Source of the DNA: Immundisolibacter sp.
Lineage (GTDB): Bacteria; Pseudomonadota; Gammaproteobacteria; Immundisolibacterales; Immundisolibacteraceae
Direction: 5' to 3'
Length of the DNA: 64,000 bases
Assembly: GCF_014359565.1 (NCBI RefSeq)
Contig: NZ_JACIZD010000010.1
Location: forward strand, 1-64,000
This document shows, piece after piece, positions 41,574 through 59,694 of the stretch; positions within the stretch are counted from its first letter, which is position 1; every line of letters begins with the position of its first letter. The position numbers and the translations under genes are program-made. A model generated the notes under the pieces. That model was not told where the DNA came from. It was given only the letters and a program-made list of their open reading frames with translations, and did no database searches.

Positions 41574-43946
41574 ATGGCCGAATATCTGCGTTGGTTCGAT
41601 ACCCTGGGCATGCACGATGTCGAGATCGTGGGGGGCAAAAACGCGTCGCTGGGCGAGATGATCAGCCACCTCCTGCCGCTGGGTGTGCGGGTGCCGGGCG
41701 GGTTTGCCACCACCGCGCAGGCCTATCGTGATTTCCTGGCCCACGCGCAGCTGGCAGACCGGATCAACGCCGAGCTGGACGCGCTGGACGTGGAGGATGT
41801 TGCGGCCCTGGCGCGCGCGGGCGAGAAAATCCGCGGCTGGATACTGGAACAGCCGTTTCCGGACGGACTCGAACAGGCCATCGTCGAGGCCTACGGACGT
41901 CTGTGCGAGGGGCACGATGCGGTGGCGGTGGCGGTGCGCTCGTCTGCCACGGCCGAAGACCTGCCCGACGCCTCCTTCGCCGGCCAGCAGGAAACCTTTC
42001 TGAACATCCGCGGTGCCGAGCATGTTCTGCATGCGGTGCGCCACGTGTTTGCCTCGCTGTTCAACGATCGCGCCATTTCGTACCGCGTGCATCAAGGCTT
42101 CGCCCATGGGCATGTAGCCCTGTCGGCCGGCATCCAGCGCATGGTGCGCGCCGATACCGGCGCCAGCGGCGTGATGTTCACGCTGGACACCGAGTCCGGT
42201 TTCCGCGACGTGGTGTTCGTGACCGCCTCCTACGGCCTGGGCGAAACGGTGGTGCAGGGCACGGTCAACCCGGACGAGTTCTACGTGCACAAGCCGACGC
42301 TGCGCGCTGGCCGGCCGGCTGTGATTTCGCGCCATCGCGGCAGCAAATTGATCAAGATGATCTATACCGACGCGGTTTCGGCCGGCAGGTCGACCACCAC
42401 GGTGGACGTCCCACAGGCGGACCAACGTCGGTTCTGCCTGACCGACGCCGAGGTCGAGGAGCTGGCACGCCAGGCGCTGACCATCGAGGACCACTACGGC
42501 CGGCCGATGGATATCGAGTGGGGCAAGGACGGTGAGGATGGCCAGTTGTACATCCTGCAGGCGCGGCCGGAGACGGTGAAGGCGCGCGGCGACTCACAGG
42601 TGCTGCGCCGCTATCAGCTGAAAGAGAAATCCAAGGTTCTGGTCACCGGCCGCAGCGTCGGGCAGGGCATCGGCGTCGGTAACGTACGGGTTGTCGACAG
42701 CCCGGCCCGCATGGGCGAGCTGCAACCGGGCGAAGTGCTGGTGGCCGACATGACCGATCCGGACTGGGAGCCGGTGATGAAGCGGGCCTCGGCCATCGTC
42801 ACCAACCGCGGCGGGCGTACCTGTCACGCCGCCATCATTGCCCGCGAGCTGGGCATCCCGGCCGTGGTCGGCTGCGGCGATGCCACCGATCACCTGCGCA
42901 CCGGGCAGGCGGTGACCGTGTCCTGCGCCGAGGGCGACACCGGCTTCATCTACGAGGGCGCGCTCAAGAACGAAGTCAGCGAGGTACGCCTGGACAGCAT
43001 GCCGACGCCGCCGACCAAGATCATGATGAACATCGGCAACCCGGACCGCGCCTTCGACTTTGCCAGCCTGCCCAATGCCGGCGTCGGCCTGGCGCGGCTG
43101 GAGTTCCTGATCAACCGCGGCATCGGCGTGCACCCCAAGGCGCTGATCAACTACGCGACGCTGGGCGCCGACCTGCGCAGCACCATCGACGAGATAATCG
43201 CCGGCTACGCGGATCCGCAGACCTTTTTCGTCGAAAAGCTGGTTGAGGGCATCGCCACGCTGGGTGCGGCCTTCTGGCCCAAGAAAGTCATCGTGCGCAT
43301 GTCCGATTTCAAGAGCAACGAGTATGCGAACCTGCTCGGTGGCGACCTGTACGAGCCGCACGAGGAGAACCCGATGCTGGGCTTTCGCGGCGCCTCGCGC
43401 TACATCGCCGACAGCTTCCGTGACTGCTTTGCGCTGGAGTGCCGGGCGCTGAAGAAAGTCCGCGACGACATGGGCCTGACCAACGTCGAGATCATGATCC
43501 CGTTCGTGCGCACCCTGACCGAGGCGCGCCAGGTCACCGAATTGCTGGCCGAGCAGGGCCTCAAGCGCGGCGAGAATGGCCTGCGCCTGATCATGATGTG
43601 CGAGCTGCCGTCGAATGCCGTGCTGGCGGACCGGTTCCTGGAGTACTTCGACGGCTTCTCGATCGGCTCGAACGACCTGACCCAGCTGACGCTGGGCCTG
43701 GACCGCGACTCCGGCCTGGTGGCCGGCGAGTTCGACGAGCGCGACGAGGCGGTCAAGGCGCTGATGAAGCTCGCCATCGACGCCTGTCAGCGCGCCGGCA
43801 AGTACGTCGGCATTTGCGGCCAGGGGCCGTCGGATCATCCCGACCTGGCGCAGTGGCTGGTCGAGCAGGGCATCGAGAGCGTGTCGCTGAACCCCGACAC
43901 GGTGGTCGCCACCTGGCTGGCACTGTCCGGCGACCAGGCGCATTGA
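41574..43946 (+). CDS. ppsA: Phosphoenolpyruvate synthase
   Basis: The 790-residue enzyme converts pyruvate, ATP and water to PEP, AMP and phosphate for gluconeogenesis. The N-terminal ATP-binding domain ([31 protein letters not shown]) precedes the swivelling phosphohistidine domain with catalytic H418 in [15 protein letters not shown] and the C-terminal PEP/pyruvate barrel ([32 protein letters not shown] with the catalytic Cys). H418 is close to H421 of E. coli PpsA and the length is the same. The ATG at 41574 follows GGAG. No ppsR regulator is adjacent. It could feed the glucan locus with carbon under gluconeogenic growth. Confidence 0.95.
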   Translation: MAEYLRWFDTLGMHDVEIVGGKNASLGEMISHLLPLGVRVPGGFATTAQAYRDFLAHAQLADRINAELDALDVEDVAALARAGEKIRGWILEQPFPDGLEQAIVEAYGRLCEGHDAVAVAVRSSATAEDLPDASFAGQQETFLNIRGAEHVLHAVRHVFASLFNDRAISYRVHQGFAHGHVALSAGIQRMVRADTGASGVMFTLDTESGFRDVVFVTASYGLGETVVQGTVNPDEFYVHKPTLRAGRPAVISRHRGSKLIKMIYTDAVSAGRSTTTVDVPQADQRRFCLTDAEVEELARQALTIEDHYGRPMDIEWGKDGEDGQLYILQARPETVKARGDSQVLRRYQLKEKSKVLVTGRSVGQGIGVGNVRVVDSPARMGELQPGEVLVADMTDPDWEPVMKRASAIVTNRGGRTCHAAIIARELGIPAVVGCGDATDHLRTGQAVTVSCAEGDTGFIYEGALKNEVSEVRLDSMPTPPTKIMMNIGNPDRAFDFASLPNAGVGLARLEFLINRGIGVHPKALINYATLGADLRSTIDEIIAGYADPQTFFVEKLVEGIATLGAAFWPKKVIVRMSDFKSNEYANLLGGDLYEPHEENPMLGFRGASRYIADSFRDCFALECRALKKVRDDMGLTNVEIMIPFVRTLTEARQVTELLAEQGLKRGENGLRLIMMCELPSNAVLADRFLEYFDGFSIGSNDLTQLTLGLDRDSGLVAGEFDERDEAVKALMKLAIDACQRAGKYVGICGQGPSDHPDLAQWLVEQGIESVSLNPDTVVATWLALSGDQAH

Positions 43947-43987
43947 GCCATCCGGCCCCGCGGCGGGGGTTCGGATAACCCCGATCA

Positions 43988-44017
43988 GGGCACCTCGAAA
44001 AACCTTTCGAGGTGCCC
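43988..44017. terminator. Long perfect hairpin after ppsA
   Basis: GGGCACCTCGAAA (43988-44000) pairs perfectly over 13 bases with TTTCGAGGTGCCC (44005-44017), loop AACC. No T-run follows, so it may be a rho-independent variant, a processing site, or a mobile repeat. A second short palindrome GGGGCATGGATGCCCC follows at 44021-44036. Confidence 0.5.
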
Positions 44018-44118
44018 GGCGGGGCATGGATGCCCCAACGCATCAATCGCGAGAGCAATTCAGATAGCGTGCCCGTCAGACCGCGGGCCAGATGCCGATC
44101 GCTGCGGGCCGCAGGCCC

Positions 44119-44538
44119 TCAGGGCAGAAGCACCGGCGCTGCGGGCGCCCAGCCGGCCATCCGGTGCTCGGCCACGACGCTGGTGTAAATGCCGCCGCGC
44201 ACGAGGAATTCGGCCGTCACGCGCAGGAAGCGCGGCGCCATGGCGCCGACCAGATCGTCCAGGATGCGGCCGGTGACGGCCTCGTGGAACGCGCCCTGGT
44301 CGCGGAATGACCACAGATATAATTTCAGGGACTTGAGCTCCACGCACAGCCGGTCCGGCACGAACTCGATGTGGATGGTGGCAAAGTCCGGCTGGCCGGT
44401 TTTCGGGCACAGGCAGGTGAATTCCGGGCAGCGCATGCGCACCGTGTAGTCCCGCCCAGGGTGGGGATTGGCGAAGGTTTCGAGCGCGCTGCCGACGGCT
44501 GGCGGCTTTTTCGAGCGAACGGGACGCGAACTGGCCAC
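44119..44538 (-). CDS. queF: NADPH-dependent 7-cyano-7-deazaguanine reductase
   Basis: The 139-residue T-fold enzyme reduces preQ0 to preQ1 in queuosine synthesis. The QueF motif is [17 protein letters not shown]: Cys44, just before PKT, forms the thioimide with preQ0, and Asp51 assists. E in [16 protein letters not shown] and H in GAFHEAV belong to the substrate and NADPH sites. It is the short, unimodular (YkvM-like) type. I prefer GTG at 44538 because GGAG precedes it; ATG at 44571 adds 11 residues without a ribosome-binding site. It is divergent from smc. With gluQ in the same window it supports tRNA Q-modification. Confidence 0.9.
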   Translation of the reverse strand: MASSRPVRSKKPPAVGSALETFANPHPGRDYTVRMRCPEFTCLCPKTGQPDFATIHIEFVPDRLCVELKSLKLYLWSFRDQGAFHEAVTGRILDDLVGAMAPRFLRVTAEFLVRGGIYTSVVAEHRMAGWAPAAPVLLP

Positions 44539-44634
44539 GCAGGTCTCCGGGTCGGGTTGTGGGGCGCGCATTATCCGGTCGCCGCGCGCGCGCCCACAAC
44601 GACCAACCGGGCGCCTTCAGGAATACCGTCAGGC

Positions 44635-50236
<5,602 letters not shown>

Positions 50237-50494
50237 TGCGGCCGCGCTACGGGGTACGCGCCTTGAGCCGACGAAGTCGTCTGTTCGGCAGCAGCGGGGC
50301 CGTGCCCGCAACCGGCCTGGGCATTCGCGGCGGGGTGCCGCTCCCACGGGTCTTTTGCGTGGGAGGCCCACCCTCGGGCCGAACAGCCCCGGAACTTATT
50401 GCATGCGCTGCGAGTCTCATGCGGCAGCCGCCACGGCCCGCGTGTCGGCTGGCCGCAATCCAATGCTGAAACCCTGGCCTCTACTGGAGTCTGT
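50237..50494. other. Intergenic region between ligA and the protease, with a repeat
   Basis: The 258-base gap contains the third copy of the dispersed repeat (50323-50383). The rest shows no gene; a long frame in it is simply the in-frame extension of the protease. The protease start has a plausible TGGAGT ribosome-binding site. Confidence 0.45.
50323..50383. repeat. Dispersed palindromic repeat, copy 3 (bipartite)
   Basis: ATTCGCGGCGGGGTGCCGC (50323-50341) then CTCCCAC (50341-50347), a 12-base spacer, and GTGGGAG (50359-50365) running into GGCCCACCCTCGGGCC. CTCCCAC and GTGGGAG form an inverted repeat. The two blocks occur in the same order at 38586-38663, about 11.7 kb away. Confidence 0.65.
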
Positions 50495-51892
50495 ATGACC
50501 GCGTTACGCGCTGTTTTCGCCGTGCTGCTGCTGTGGACTCCGTGGTGGTCCAGCGTCCATGCGGCGCTGCCGGAATTCACTCAATTGGTGAAGGACGTCG
50601 GCCCGTCCGTGGTCAATATTTCGACCACGCAGAAGGCCCGCACGCAGGAGCTGTTTCCGGGCATGCCGATGGATCCGAACGATCCGCGCAGCGAGTTTTT
50701 CCGGCGCTTTTTCGGCCAGCCGCCGGGCGGACAGCGGCAGGCCCGATCGCTGGGCTCGGGCTTCATCATTTCCTCTGACGGGACCATCCTGACCAACGCG
50801 CACGTGGTCAAGGACGCCGACGAGATTCTGGTCAAGCTGTCCGATCACCGCGAGGAGCCGGCCGAACTGGTCGGCCTGGACGAGCGCACCGACGTGGCGG
50901 TGCTGCGCATCAAGGCCAAGGACCTGCCGGTGGTGAAGATCGGCGACTCGGACCGGCTGGAGGTGGGCGAGTGGGTGCTGGCGATCGGCTCGCCGTTCGG
51001 GCTGGAGTACACGGCCACGGCGGGTATCGTCAGCGCGGTCGGCCGCACCCTGCCCAGCGACGCCTACGTGCCGTTCATCCAGACCGATGCGGCAGTCAAC
51101 CCGGGCAACTCCGGCGGGCCGCTGTTCAATACCGATGGCGAAGTCATCGGCATCAACTCGCAGATCTACAGCCGCTCTGGCGGCTATATGGGGCTGTCGT
51201 TCGCCATTCCGATCAAGGTGGCGATGCGCGCCGCCGGGCAGATACAGAAAACCGGCCACGCCTCGCACGGCTATCTTGGCGTGACCGTGCAGCCGGTGAC
51301 GCCAGCCTTGGCGCAATCCTTCGGTCTCGACAAGGCGCGCGGGGCACTGGTGGCGGATGTAACGGCGGGCAGCCCGGCCGCCACGGCCGGCATCAAGGCC
51401 GGCGACGTGATTCTGGCCTTCAACGGGCGGGCGCTGGCCGATGCCGGCGACCTGCCGCCCCTGGTGGGCAATACCGAAGTCGGTGACAAGGTGTCCCTGA
51501 CCGTGCTTCGGGACGGCAAGGAACGCACGGTATCGGCGACGGTCGGCGCGCTTTCGGATAGCGACGAGGCTGGCGGCCCGGCGTCCAAGCCGGCCGATCA
51601 GGCCCAGGGTGGCCGGCTGAAGCTGGCGGTCGCCGACCTCGACGCGGCGCAACGTGAGCAGCTCGATGTACCCAAAGGTGGCGTGCTGGTCATGGCGGTG
51701 GGCGACGGGCCGGCGGCGCGGGCGGGACTGACTCGCGGCGACGTGATCCTGCGCGTGGGCGACAGCGAGGTGAAGGACGTGGCGCACTTCAAGACCCTGG
51801 TTGGCAAGTTGCCGGCCGGACGGGCGGTGCCGCTGCTGATACAGCGACGCGGCAATCCGTTGTTCCTGGCGCTGACCGTGCCCAAGGAATAG
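50495..51892 (+). CDS. degQ: DegQ/DegP-type periplasmic serine protease
   Basis: The 465-residue precursor has a signal peptide (AVFAVLLLWTPWWSSVHA) and a trypsin-like domain with the triad H103 (LTNAHVVKDA), D133 (DERTDVAVL) and S206 (NPGNSGGPLF). Two PDZ domains follow (about residues 255-350 and 375-465) for substrate and trimer contacts. It is a Do-family quality-control protease and chaperone of the periplasm. Two PDZ domains and no long Q-linker favour DegQ/MucD-type over DegP. The ATG at 50495 fits the signal peptide; the frame upstream is repeat DNA. The next gene starts 2 bases after its stop. Confidence 0.93.
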   Translation: MTALRAVFAVLLLWTPWWSSVHAALPEFTQLVKDVGPSVVNISTTQKARTQELFPGMPMDPNDPRSEFFRRFFGQPPGGQRQARSLGSGFIISSDGTILTNAHVVKDADEILVKLSDHREEPAELVGLDERTDVAVLRIKAKDLPVVKIGDSDRLEVGEWVLAIGSPFGLEYTATAGIVSAVGRTLPSDAYVPFIQTDAAVNPGNSGGPLFNTDGEVIGINSQIYSRSGGYMGLSFAIPIKVAMRAAGQIQKTGHASHGYLGVTVQPVTPALAQSFGLDKARGALVADVTAGSPAATAGIKAGDVILAFNGRALADAGDLPPLVGNTEVGDKVSLTVLRDGKERTVSATVGALSDSDEAGGPASKPADQAQGGRLKLAVADLDAAQREQLDVPKGGVLVMAVGDGPAARAGLTRGDVILRVGDSEVKDVAHFKTLVGKLPAGRAVPLLIQRRGNPLFLALTVPKE

Positions 51893-51894
51893 CC

Positions 51895-52545
51895 ATGGCG
51901 CGCTTACTGGTCGTTTCCTGCACACCCAAGGGACCGCTGTCGCGCACGCGCCGGCTGCTGGATGCCTGGCTCGCCAAACGGCGTACGGCGGATCCGGCAC
52001 TGGCCGTGGACGAGGTCGATCTGGTCGATACCGAACTGCCGCTGGTCGACGGGCCGGTGGCCCTGGCCAAGGGCAGCGTGGCGGCCGGGTCGCAGCTGAC
52101 GCCGACGCAGCAGCGGGCCTGGGAGGCCATCGTGCCGTGGGCAAGGGAGTTCCTGGCGGCCGACGAGGTGGTCATCGCCGCGCCGATGTGGAATTTCAGC
52201 CTGCCGTATCCGGTCAAGCACTACCTGGACGTGGTGGTGCAGCCGGGTTTGCTTTTTCGTTATACCGCGCAGGGGCCGCATGGCCTGTGCGGTGGCAAGC
52301 CGCTGACGCTGGTCACCACCCGCGGCAGCGCTTACGCCGATCTGCCGCAGGTAAATTTCCAGACCAGTTACCTGCGCTGGTTGTGCGAGTTCATCGACTG
52401 CCGCTACAGCGAAGTCGTTGCCGAGGGACTGGATGCCCGCGGTCCGGAAGCCGGCGAGAAGATCCTGACCGAGGTCATCGATCGGCTGCAGAGCCCACCG
52501 CAAGCTGTCGTCCGGTCGGGCGGGACTGGATCAGGCAATGCCTGA
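51895..52545 (+). CDS. FMN-dependent NADH:quinone reductase / azoreductase family
   Basis: The 216-residue flavodoxin-fold protein begins LLVVSCTPKGPLSRTRRLLDA, the FMN phosphate-binding loop, and contains PMWNFSLPYPVKHYLD, the AzoR signature that contacts the flavin and NADH. A ...GLCGGKPLTLVTTRGSAY segment completes the FMN site. Such enzymes reduce quinones and azo or nitro compounds by two-electron transfer, typically for protection. The ATG at 51895 is 2 bases after the protease stop. The C-terminal tail (QAVVRSGGTGSGNA) is low complexity. Confidence 0.87.
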   Translation: MARLLVVSCTPKGPLSRTRRLLDAWLAKRRTADPALAVDEVDLVDTELPLVDGPVALAKGSVAAGSQLTPTQQRAWEAIVPWAREFLAADEVVIAAPMWNFSLPYPVKHYLDVVVQPGLLFRYTAQGPHGLCGGKPLTLVTTRGSAYADLPQVNFQTSYLRWLCEFIDCRYSEVVAEGLDARGPEAGEKILTEVIDRLQSPPQAVVRSGGTGSGNA

Positions 52546-52599
52546 AGCCCTCGACATCCCGCAGGCGCCGCGCACGCGGCGCACGTCCCGGAGGTGTGC

Positions 52600-53235
52600 A
52601 TGTTCAAGGATCGCGACCAAGCCGCCACTGAGCTGGCGGCGCGCCTGGCTCATCTGCGTGGCCAGCGCCCGCTGATTCTGGCGGTGCCGCGCGGGGCGGT
52701 GCCCATGGGCGTGATTCTGGCCACGGCTCTCGAAGGCGACCTGGACCTGATCCTGGTGCGCAAGCTGGGGGCACCCGGCAATCCCGAGTACGCCATCGGT
52801 GCGGTCGACGAGGCTGGGCATGTCTATGTCAACCCGGATGTTGCCGCTGACCTGGATGCGCAGTACCTGGCCGAGGAAACGGCCCGTCAGCAGGCCGTCA
52901 TCAGGCGCCGGCGCGCGCAGTACGGCGCGCAGCAGGTCGATCCGGCCGGCCGGCTGGTGGTGGTGGTGGATGACGGCGTCGCCACCGGCGCCACGCTGAT
53001 CGCCGCCCTGGATGCGCTGCGCGCCCGGCGCCCGGCGCGGCTGGTGGTGGCCGTCGGCGTGGCGCCGCCGGATGCACTGAGCCGATTGCGCGCCCATGCC
53101 GACCAGGTCGTGTGCCTGCTGACGCCGGTCGATTTCGGCGCCGTTGGCCAGTTCTATCGCGATTTCGGGCCGGTCAGCGATGCCGAGGTCACGGCCTTGC
53201 TGAGCGCCTGGCGCGATCGCCATTCCGCCGCCTAG
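52600..53235 (+). CDS. Phosphoribosyltransferase family protein
   Basis: The 211-residue protein has the PRTase fold, with LAVPRGAVPMG near the N-terminus and the PRPP-binding signature VVDDGVATGATL at about residues 126-137. The hood and base specificity segments do not match Hpt, Apt or Upp. Many genomes have this uncharacterised type near stress genes. I start at ATG 52600 with GGAGGT five bases upstream; an in-frame GTG at 52594 sits inside that ribosome-binding site. The substrate base is unknown. Confidence 0.8.
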   Translation: MFKDRDQAATELAARLAHLRGQRPLILAVPRGAVPMGVILATALEGDLDLILVRKLGAPGNPEYAIGAVDEAGHVYVNPDVAADLDAQYLAEETARQQAVIRRRRAQYGAQQVDPAGRLVVVVDDGVATGATLIAALDALRARRPARLVVAVGVAPPDALSRLRAHADQVVCLLTPVDFGAVGQFYRDFGPVSDAEVTALLSAWRDRHSAA

Positions 53236-53417
53236 CCGGTCTGAAGAACGCCCGCCGGGCGTCGTAGCGCCGGCCTCTGGCCGTTCCGGCCGAATGTTTT
53301 TTTACGCAGCGCTTCATTTTTTTCCGCGCCCGCCGATGTAGTCATCGTGCCCTGCACTGATGCGGGTGGTCGTTGCGCGCAGCAACGGCTGCCAGCCGCA
53401 CCGGGCGATTACGGGAA
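53236..53417. other. Intergenic region with candidate terminator
   Basis: GGCCG (53279-53283) and CGGCC (53287-53291) form a short hairpin with a T7 run at 53297-53303, five bases beyond the stem, which could end transcription of the phosphoribosyltransferase gene. The preceding GCCCGCCGGGC is also palindromic. No gene is visible. Confidence 0.4.
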
Positions 53418-54578
53418 ATGAGCATCGACCCGATGAATGAAGCCGCGGCCCGGATATTGATCGTCGACGACCAGCCGGACAACCTCCTGATCCTGGAGGA
53501 CCTGCTTGGCCGGCACTACACGGTGCATGCCGCCTGTGACGGGGAGGAGGCGCTGACACGTCTTGCGGATGGCGATCGGCCGGACCTGATGCTGCTGGAC
53601 GTCGTCATGCCGGGCATGGACGGCTTTGAGGTGTGCCGGCGGGTCAAGGCATCGCCCGGCTTGCGCGACATGCCGGTGCTGCTGCTCACCAGCCTGGACA
53701 GCGCGGCCGACGAGGAATACGGCCTGTCGCTGGGGGCGGACGATTTCATCCACAAGCCCTACTCGCCGCCGGTCGTGCTGGCGCGGGTCAACAACCACCT
53801 GAAGCTGGCCCGCGCCAGCCGCCAGCTGCGGGATCGCAACGAGGACCTGGAGCGGCTGGTGGCCGAGCGCACGCGCGAGATCCTGCGTCAGTCCGAGCAG
53901 CTGATACGCAGCAAGCAGGAAGTCATCGCCTCGCAGGGGGCGACCATCACCGCCCTGTGCTCGCTGACCGAAGTGCGCGACAACGAGACCGGTGGCCACA
54001 TTCGCCGAACCCAGCATTACGTGCGGGTCCTGGCCGAGCGCTTGCGGGACCACCCGCGCTTTCGCCATGAACTGAACGACGAGACCATCGACATGATGTT
54101 CAGGTCGGCGCCCCTGCACGACGTCGGCAAGGTGGCCATTCCGGACGCAATCCTGCTCAAGCAGGGCAAGCTGACGCCGGCCGAATGGGAAATCATGAAG
54201 CGGCACCCCACCCATGGCCGGGATGCGATTGCCCAGGCCGAACTCGAGTTGGGCGATCAGGGTGGCTCATTCTTGCGCTTCGCGCGCGAAATCGCGCACT
54301 GCCATCACGAGAAGTGGGACGGTTCCGGTTATCCGCAGGGCCTGGCCGGCGATGACATTCCCATCTCCGCACGCCTGATGGCGGCGGCCGATGTCTACGA
54401 TGCCCTCATGTCGCGCCGTACCTACAAGGAGGCCTATTCCCACGAGCGTGCGATGGAGATGATTCAGGCCGAGCGCGGTCGGCACTTCGATCCCGATGTG
54501 GTGGATGCCCTGCAGGGTCTGGCCGAAACCTGCCGCGACATCGCCCGGCGGTATCGCGATGGCAATGATCCGCAGTAG
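53418..54578 (+). CDS. HD-GYP response regulator, probable c-di-GMP phosphodiesterase
   Basis: The 386-residue protein has a receiver domain (about residues 12-125; acidic DD17-18, phosphoacceptor D61 in [11 protein letters not shown], Lys113 in HKPYSPP), a coiled-coil linker (134-170) and an HD-GYP domain (180-380). The metal and catalytic residues are present: HD at 234-235 ([13 protein letters not shown]) and [11 protein letters not shown] at 296-306, so it should hydrolyse c-di-GMP to GMP. The ATG at 53418 has GGGA upstream; ATG 53433 is an alternative. It is 47 bases upstream of a hybrid histidine kinase that is its likely phosphodonor. Confidence 0.92.
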   Translation: MSIDPMNEAAARILIVDDQPDNLLILEDLLGRHYTVHAACDGEEALTRLADGDRPDLMLLDVVMPGMDGFEVCRRVKASPGLRDMPVLLLTSLDSAADEEYGLSLGADDFIHKPYSPPVVLARVNNHLKLARASRQLRDRNEDLERLVAERTREILRQSEQLIRSKQEVIASQGATITALCSLTEVRDNETGGHIRRTQHYVRVLAERLRDHPRFRHELNDETIDMMFRSAPLHDVGKVAIPDAILLKQGKLTPAEWEIMKRHPTHGRDAIAQAELELGDQGGSFLRFAREIAHCHHEKWDGSGYPQGLAGDDIPISARLMAAADVYDALMSRRTYKEAYSHERAMEMIQAERGRHFDPDVVDALQGLAETCRDIARRYRDGNDPQ

Positions 54579-54625
54579 GCCGTTCAGGCAGCGGCGACGC
54601 ACTCGCAGCAGGCTGGTGTGATGCC

Positions 54626-58078
<3,453 letters not shown>

Positions 58079-58151
58079 GGCGGACTGTGCTGCCGGGCCA
58101 TTGCGACTGAAGCCGCTCACTCGAGCGCGGATGGCCTTACCCGATTGATGT

Positions 58152-58169
58152 GCCGACTACGCGGTCGGC
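58152..58169. terminator. Hairpin between convergent kinase and CoA-transferase genes
   Basis: GCCGAC (58152-58157) and GTCGGC (58164-58169) form a 6-base stem between two genes that converge here. No T-run, so termination is uncertain. Confidence 0.3.
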
Positions 58170-58184
58170 CGGCAGGGCGCCCAC

Positions 58185-59345
58185 CTACGGCGCATCCGGC
58201 ACATCAACCCGACAGGCGAGTTCTCCCAGGATTTCCGAGGTGTGTTCGCCCAGCATCGGCGGCGGCCGGCGCACGGCGCCCGGTGTGCCCGCCAGGTGCA
58301 GCGGAATGCCGGGCACTTCGAGGCGGCCGTGAGCGGTGTGCTCGACCGGCACGAACATGCCGTTGTGGCGCAGTTGCGGGTCGGCGGTGGCGGCCGGGTA
58401 ATCATTGACCGGTGCGGCCACCACATCCGCGTGCTCCAGGCGGGCCATCAGTTCGGCGCGTGGATAGCGCGCGCAGCAGGCGGCGATTTCGGCGTCCAGG
58501 GCGTCACGGTGTTCCAGGCGCAAGGCGGGGCTGGCGAAGCGCGGGTCCTCGAGCAACTGCGGCGCGTCAAGGGCCCGGCACAGGTTGCGGTAGAACTTGT
58601 CGTTGAAGGCCGCCAGGTGGACCTCGCCGCCGTCCGCGCAGCGGTAGCTGTTGTAGGGCGCATAGAACGGGCTGCGGTTGCCGACCCGCGGCGGTGGACT
58701 GCCGGTCAGCAGGTACTCGCCCAGTTGCACGCCCTGCAGGTGCACCACGCCGTCGATCAGCGCCACCTCGGCCGCCTGACCCTGGCCGTCGCGGGCGCGC
58801 GCCCACAGGGCCAGCATGGCCGCGTACGAGACCAGCGTGGCAGCGGTCACGTCGGCGACCGCGGCGCCGGCCTTGAGCGCCGGACCGCCCGGCTCGCCGG
58901 TGCCGGCCATCAGGCCGCCCAGTGCCTGGGCGGATGGGTCAATGCCTGGCCGCCCGGCGTAGGGGCCGCTCTCGCCGTAGGTGCTGACGGTGATCAGGAT
59001 GATGTCCGGCCGGATGGCGGCCAGCGCGGCGTAATCCAGGCCCAGCCGCTCGCGGGCCGGGCTGCGCTGGTTGTGGATCACGATGTCGGTCTGCTGCACC
59101 AGCCGGCGCAGCACCTCCCGGCCGGGTGGCTCGGTCAGGTCCAGCACCATGCCGCGCTTGTTGCGGTTCACGCCGACGTAGAGCCCGGTGTCGTCGCCGC
59201 GGCGTGGGCCGACCCGGCGGCCTTCCTCGCCGCCGGGTGGCTCGATCTTGATGACGTCGGCGCCCATGTCGCCCAGCAGTGTGGCGCCCAGCGGGGCCGC
59301 CACCATGCTGCCCAGTTCCAGGACGCGGATGCCGGTCAGCGGCAT
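58185..59345 (-). CDS. Class III (CaiB/BaiF, Frc-type) CoA-transferase
   Basis: The 386-residue enzyme moves CoA between acids via an enzyme-bound acyl-Asp intermediate. The N-terminus LTGIRVLELGSMVAAPLGAT, GADVIKIEPPGGEEGR and LYVGVNRNKRGMVLDL are family signatures; the catalytic Asp is in AVADVTAATLVSYAAM. Length (formyl-CoA transferase 428, others about 390) is usual. The start ATG at 59345 fits. The ferredoxin ends 18 bases upstream, so they are likely co-transcribed. The CoA donor and acid are unknown; members serve carnitine, oxalate, bile acid and aromatic acid routes. Confidence 0.9.
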   Translation of the reverse strand: MPLTGIRVLELGSMVAAPLGATLLGDMGADVIKIEPPGGEEGRRVGPRRGDDTGLYVGVNRNKRGMVLDLTEPPGREVLRRLVQQTDIVIHNQRSPARERLGLDYAALAAIRPDIILITVSTYGESGPYAGRPGIDPSAQALGGLMAGTGEPGGPALKAGAAVADVTAATLVSYAAMLALWARARDGQGQAAEVALIDGVVHLQGVQLGEYLLTGSPPPRVGNRSPFYAPYNSYRCADGGEVHLAAFNDKFYRNLCRALDAPQLLEDPRFASPALRLEHRDALDAEIAACCARYPRAELMARLEHADVVAAPVNDYPAATADPQLRHNGMFVPVEHTAHGRLEVPGIPLHLAGTPGAVRRPPPMLGEHTSEILGELACRVDVPDAP

Positions 59346-59363
59346 GAGCAGGCCGCCGCTGGC

Positions 59364-59666
59364 TTAGCGCGGCACGACCTGAATGGCGTCTTCCGGGCAG
59401 GCCGCCACGCAGCGCAGGCAGTTGCGGCAGTCTTGCTCGTTATCGGCGAAAGCCTGGCGGCGGCCGTGGGCGCGGACCTTCAGGCGCGGCAGAAAGCCTT
59501 TCACGTGGGTGTTGAATTCATCGTCCGTGAGGCGGCGGATGCCGAACACACCCTCCGGGCACACCTGCGCGCATTTTTCCTTGCCCTCGCAACGGTTGCG
59601 GTCGATCAGTACCTTCCACTTGCCGGCGATTTCCTCGCACTGGTCGAGCGCGCTGCTTAGGGTCAT
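59364..59666 (-). CDS. Two-cluster 4Fe-4S ferredoxin
   Basis: The 100-residue protein carries two cluster motifs: CEGKEKCAQVCPEGVF near residue 26 (Cys spacing C-x5-C-x3-CP, an atypical first spacing) and CRNCLRCVAACPEDAI near the C-terminus (canonical C-x2-C-x2-C-x3-CP). The roughly 40 residues between them are longer than in bacterial 2[4Fe-4S] ferredoxins. It probably transfers electrons to or from an oxidoreductase; the nitronate monooxygenase-like gene is upstream and the CoA-transferase downstream, all in one direction. The start ATG at 59666 is well placed. Confidence 0.85.
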   Translation of the reverse strand: MTLSSALDQCEEIAGKWKVLIDRNRCEGKEKCAQVCPEGVFGIRRLTDDEFNTHVKGFLPRLKVRAHGRRQAFADNEQDCRNCLRCVAACPEDAIQVVPR

Positions 59667-59694
59667 GTTCGGTCTCCCGTGGGGTTGTCGAAAT

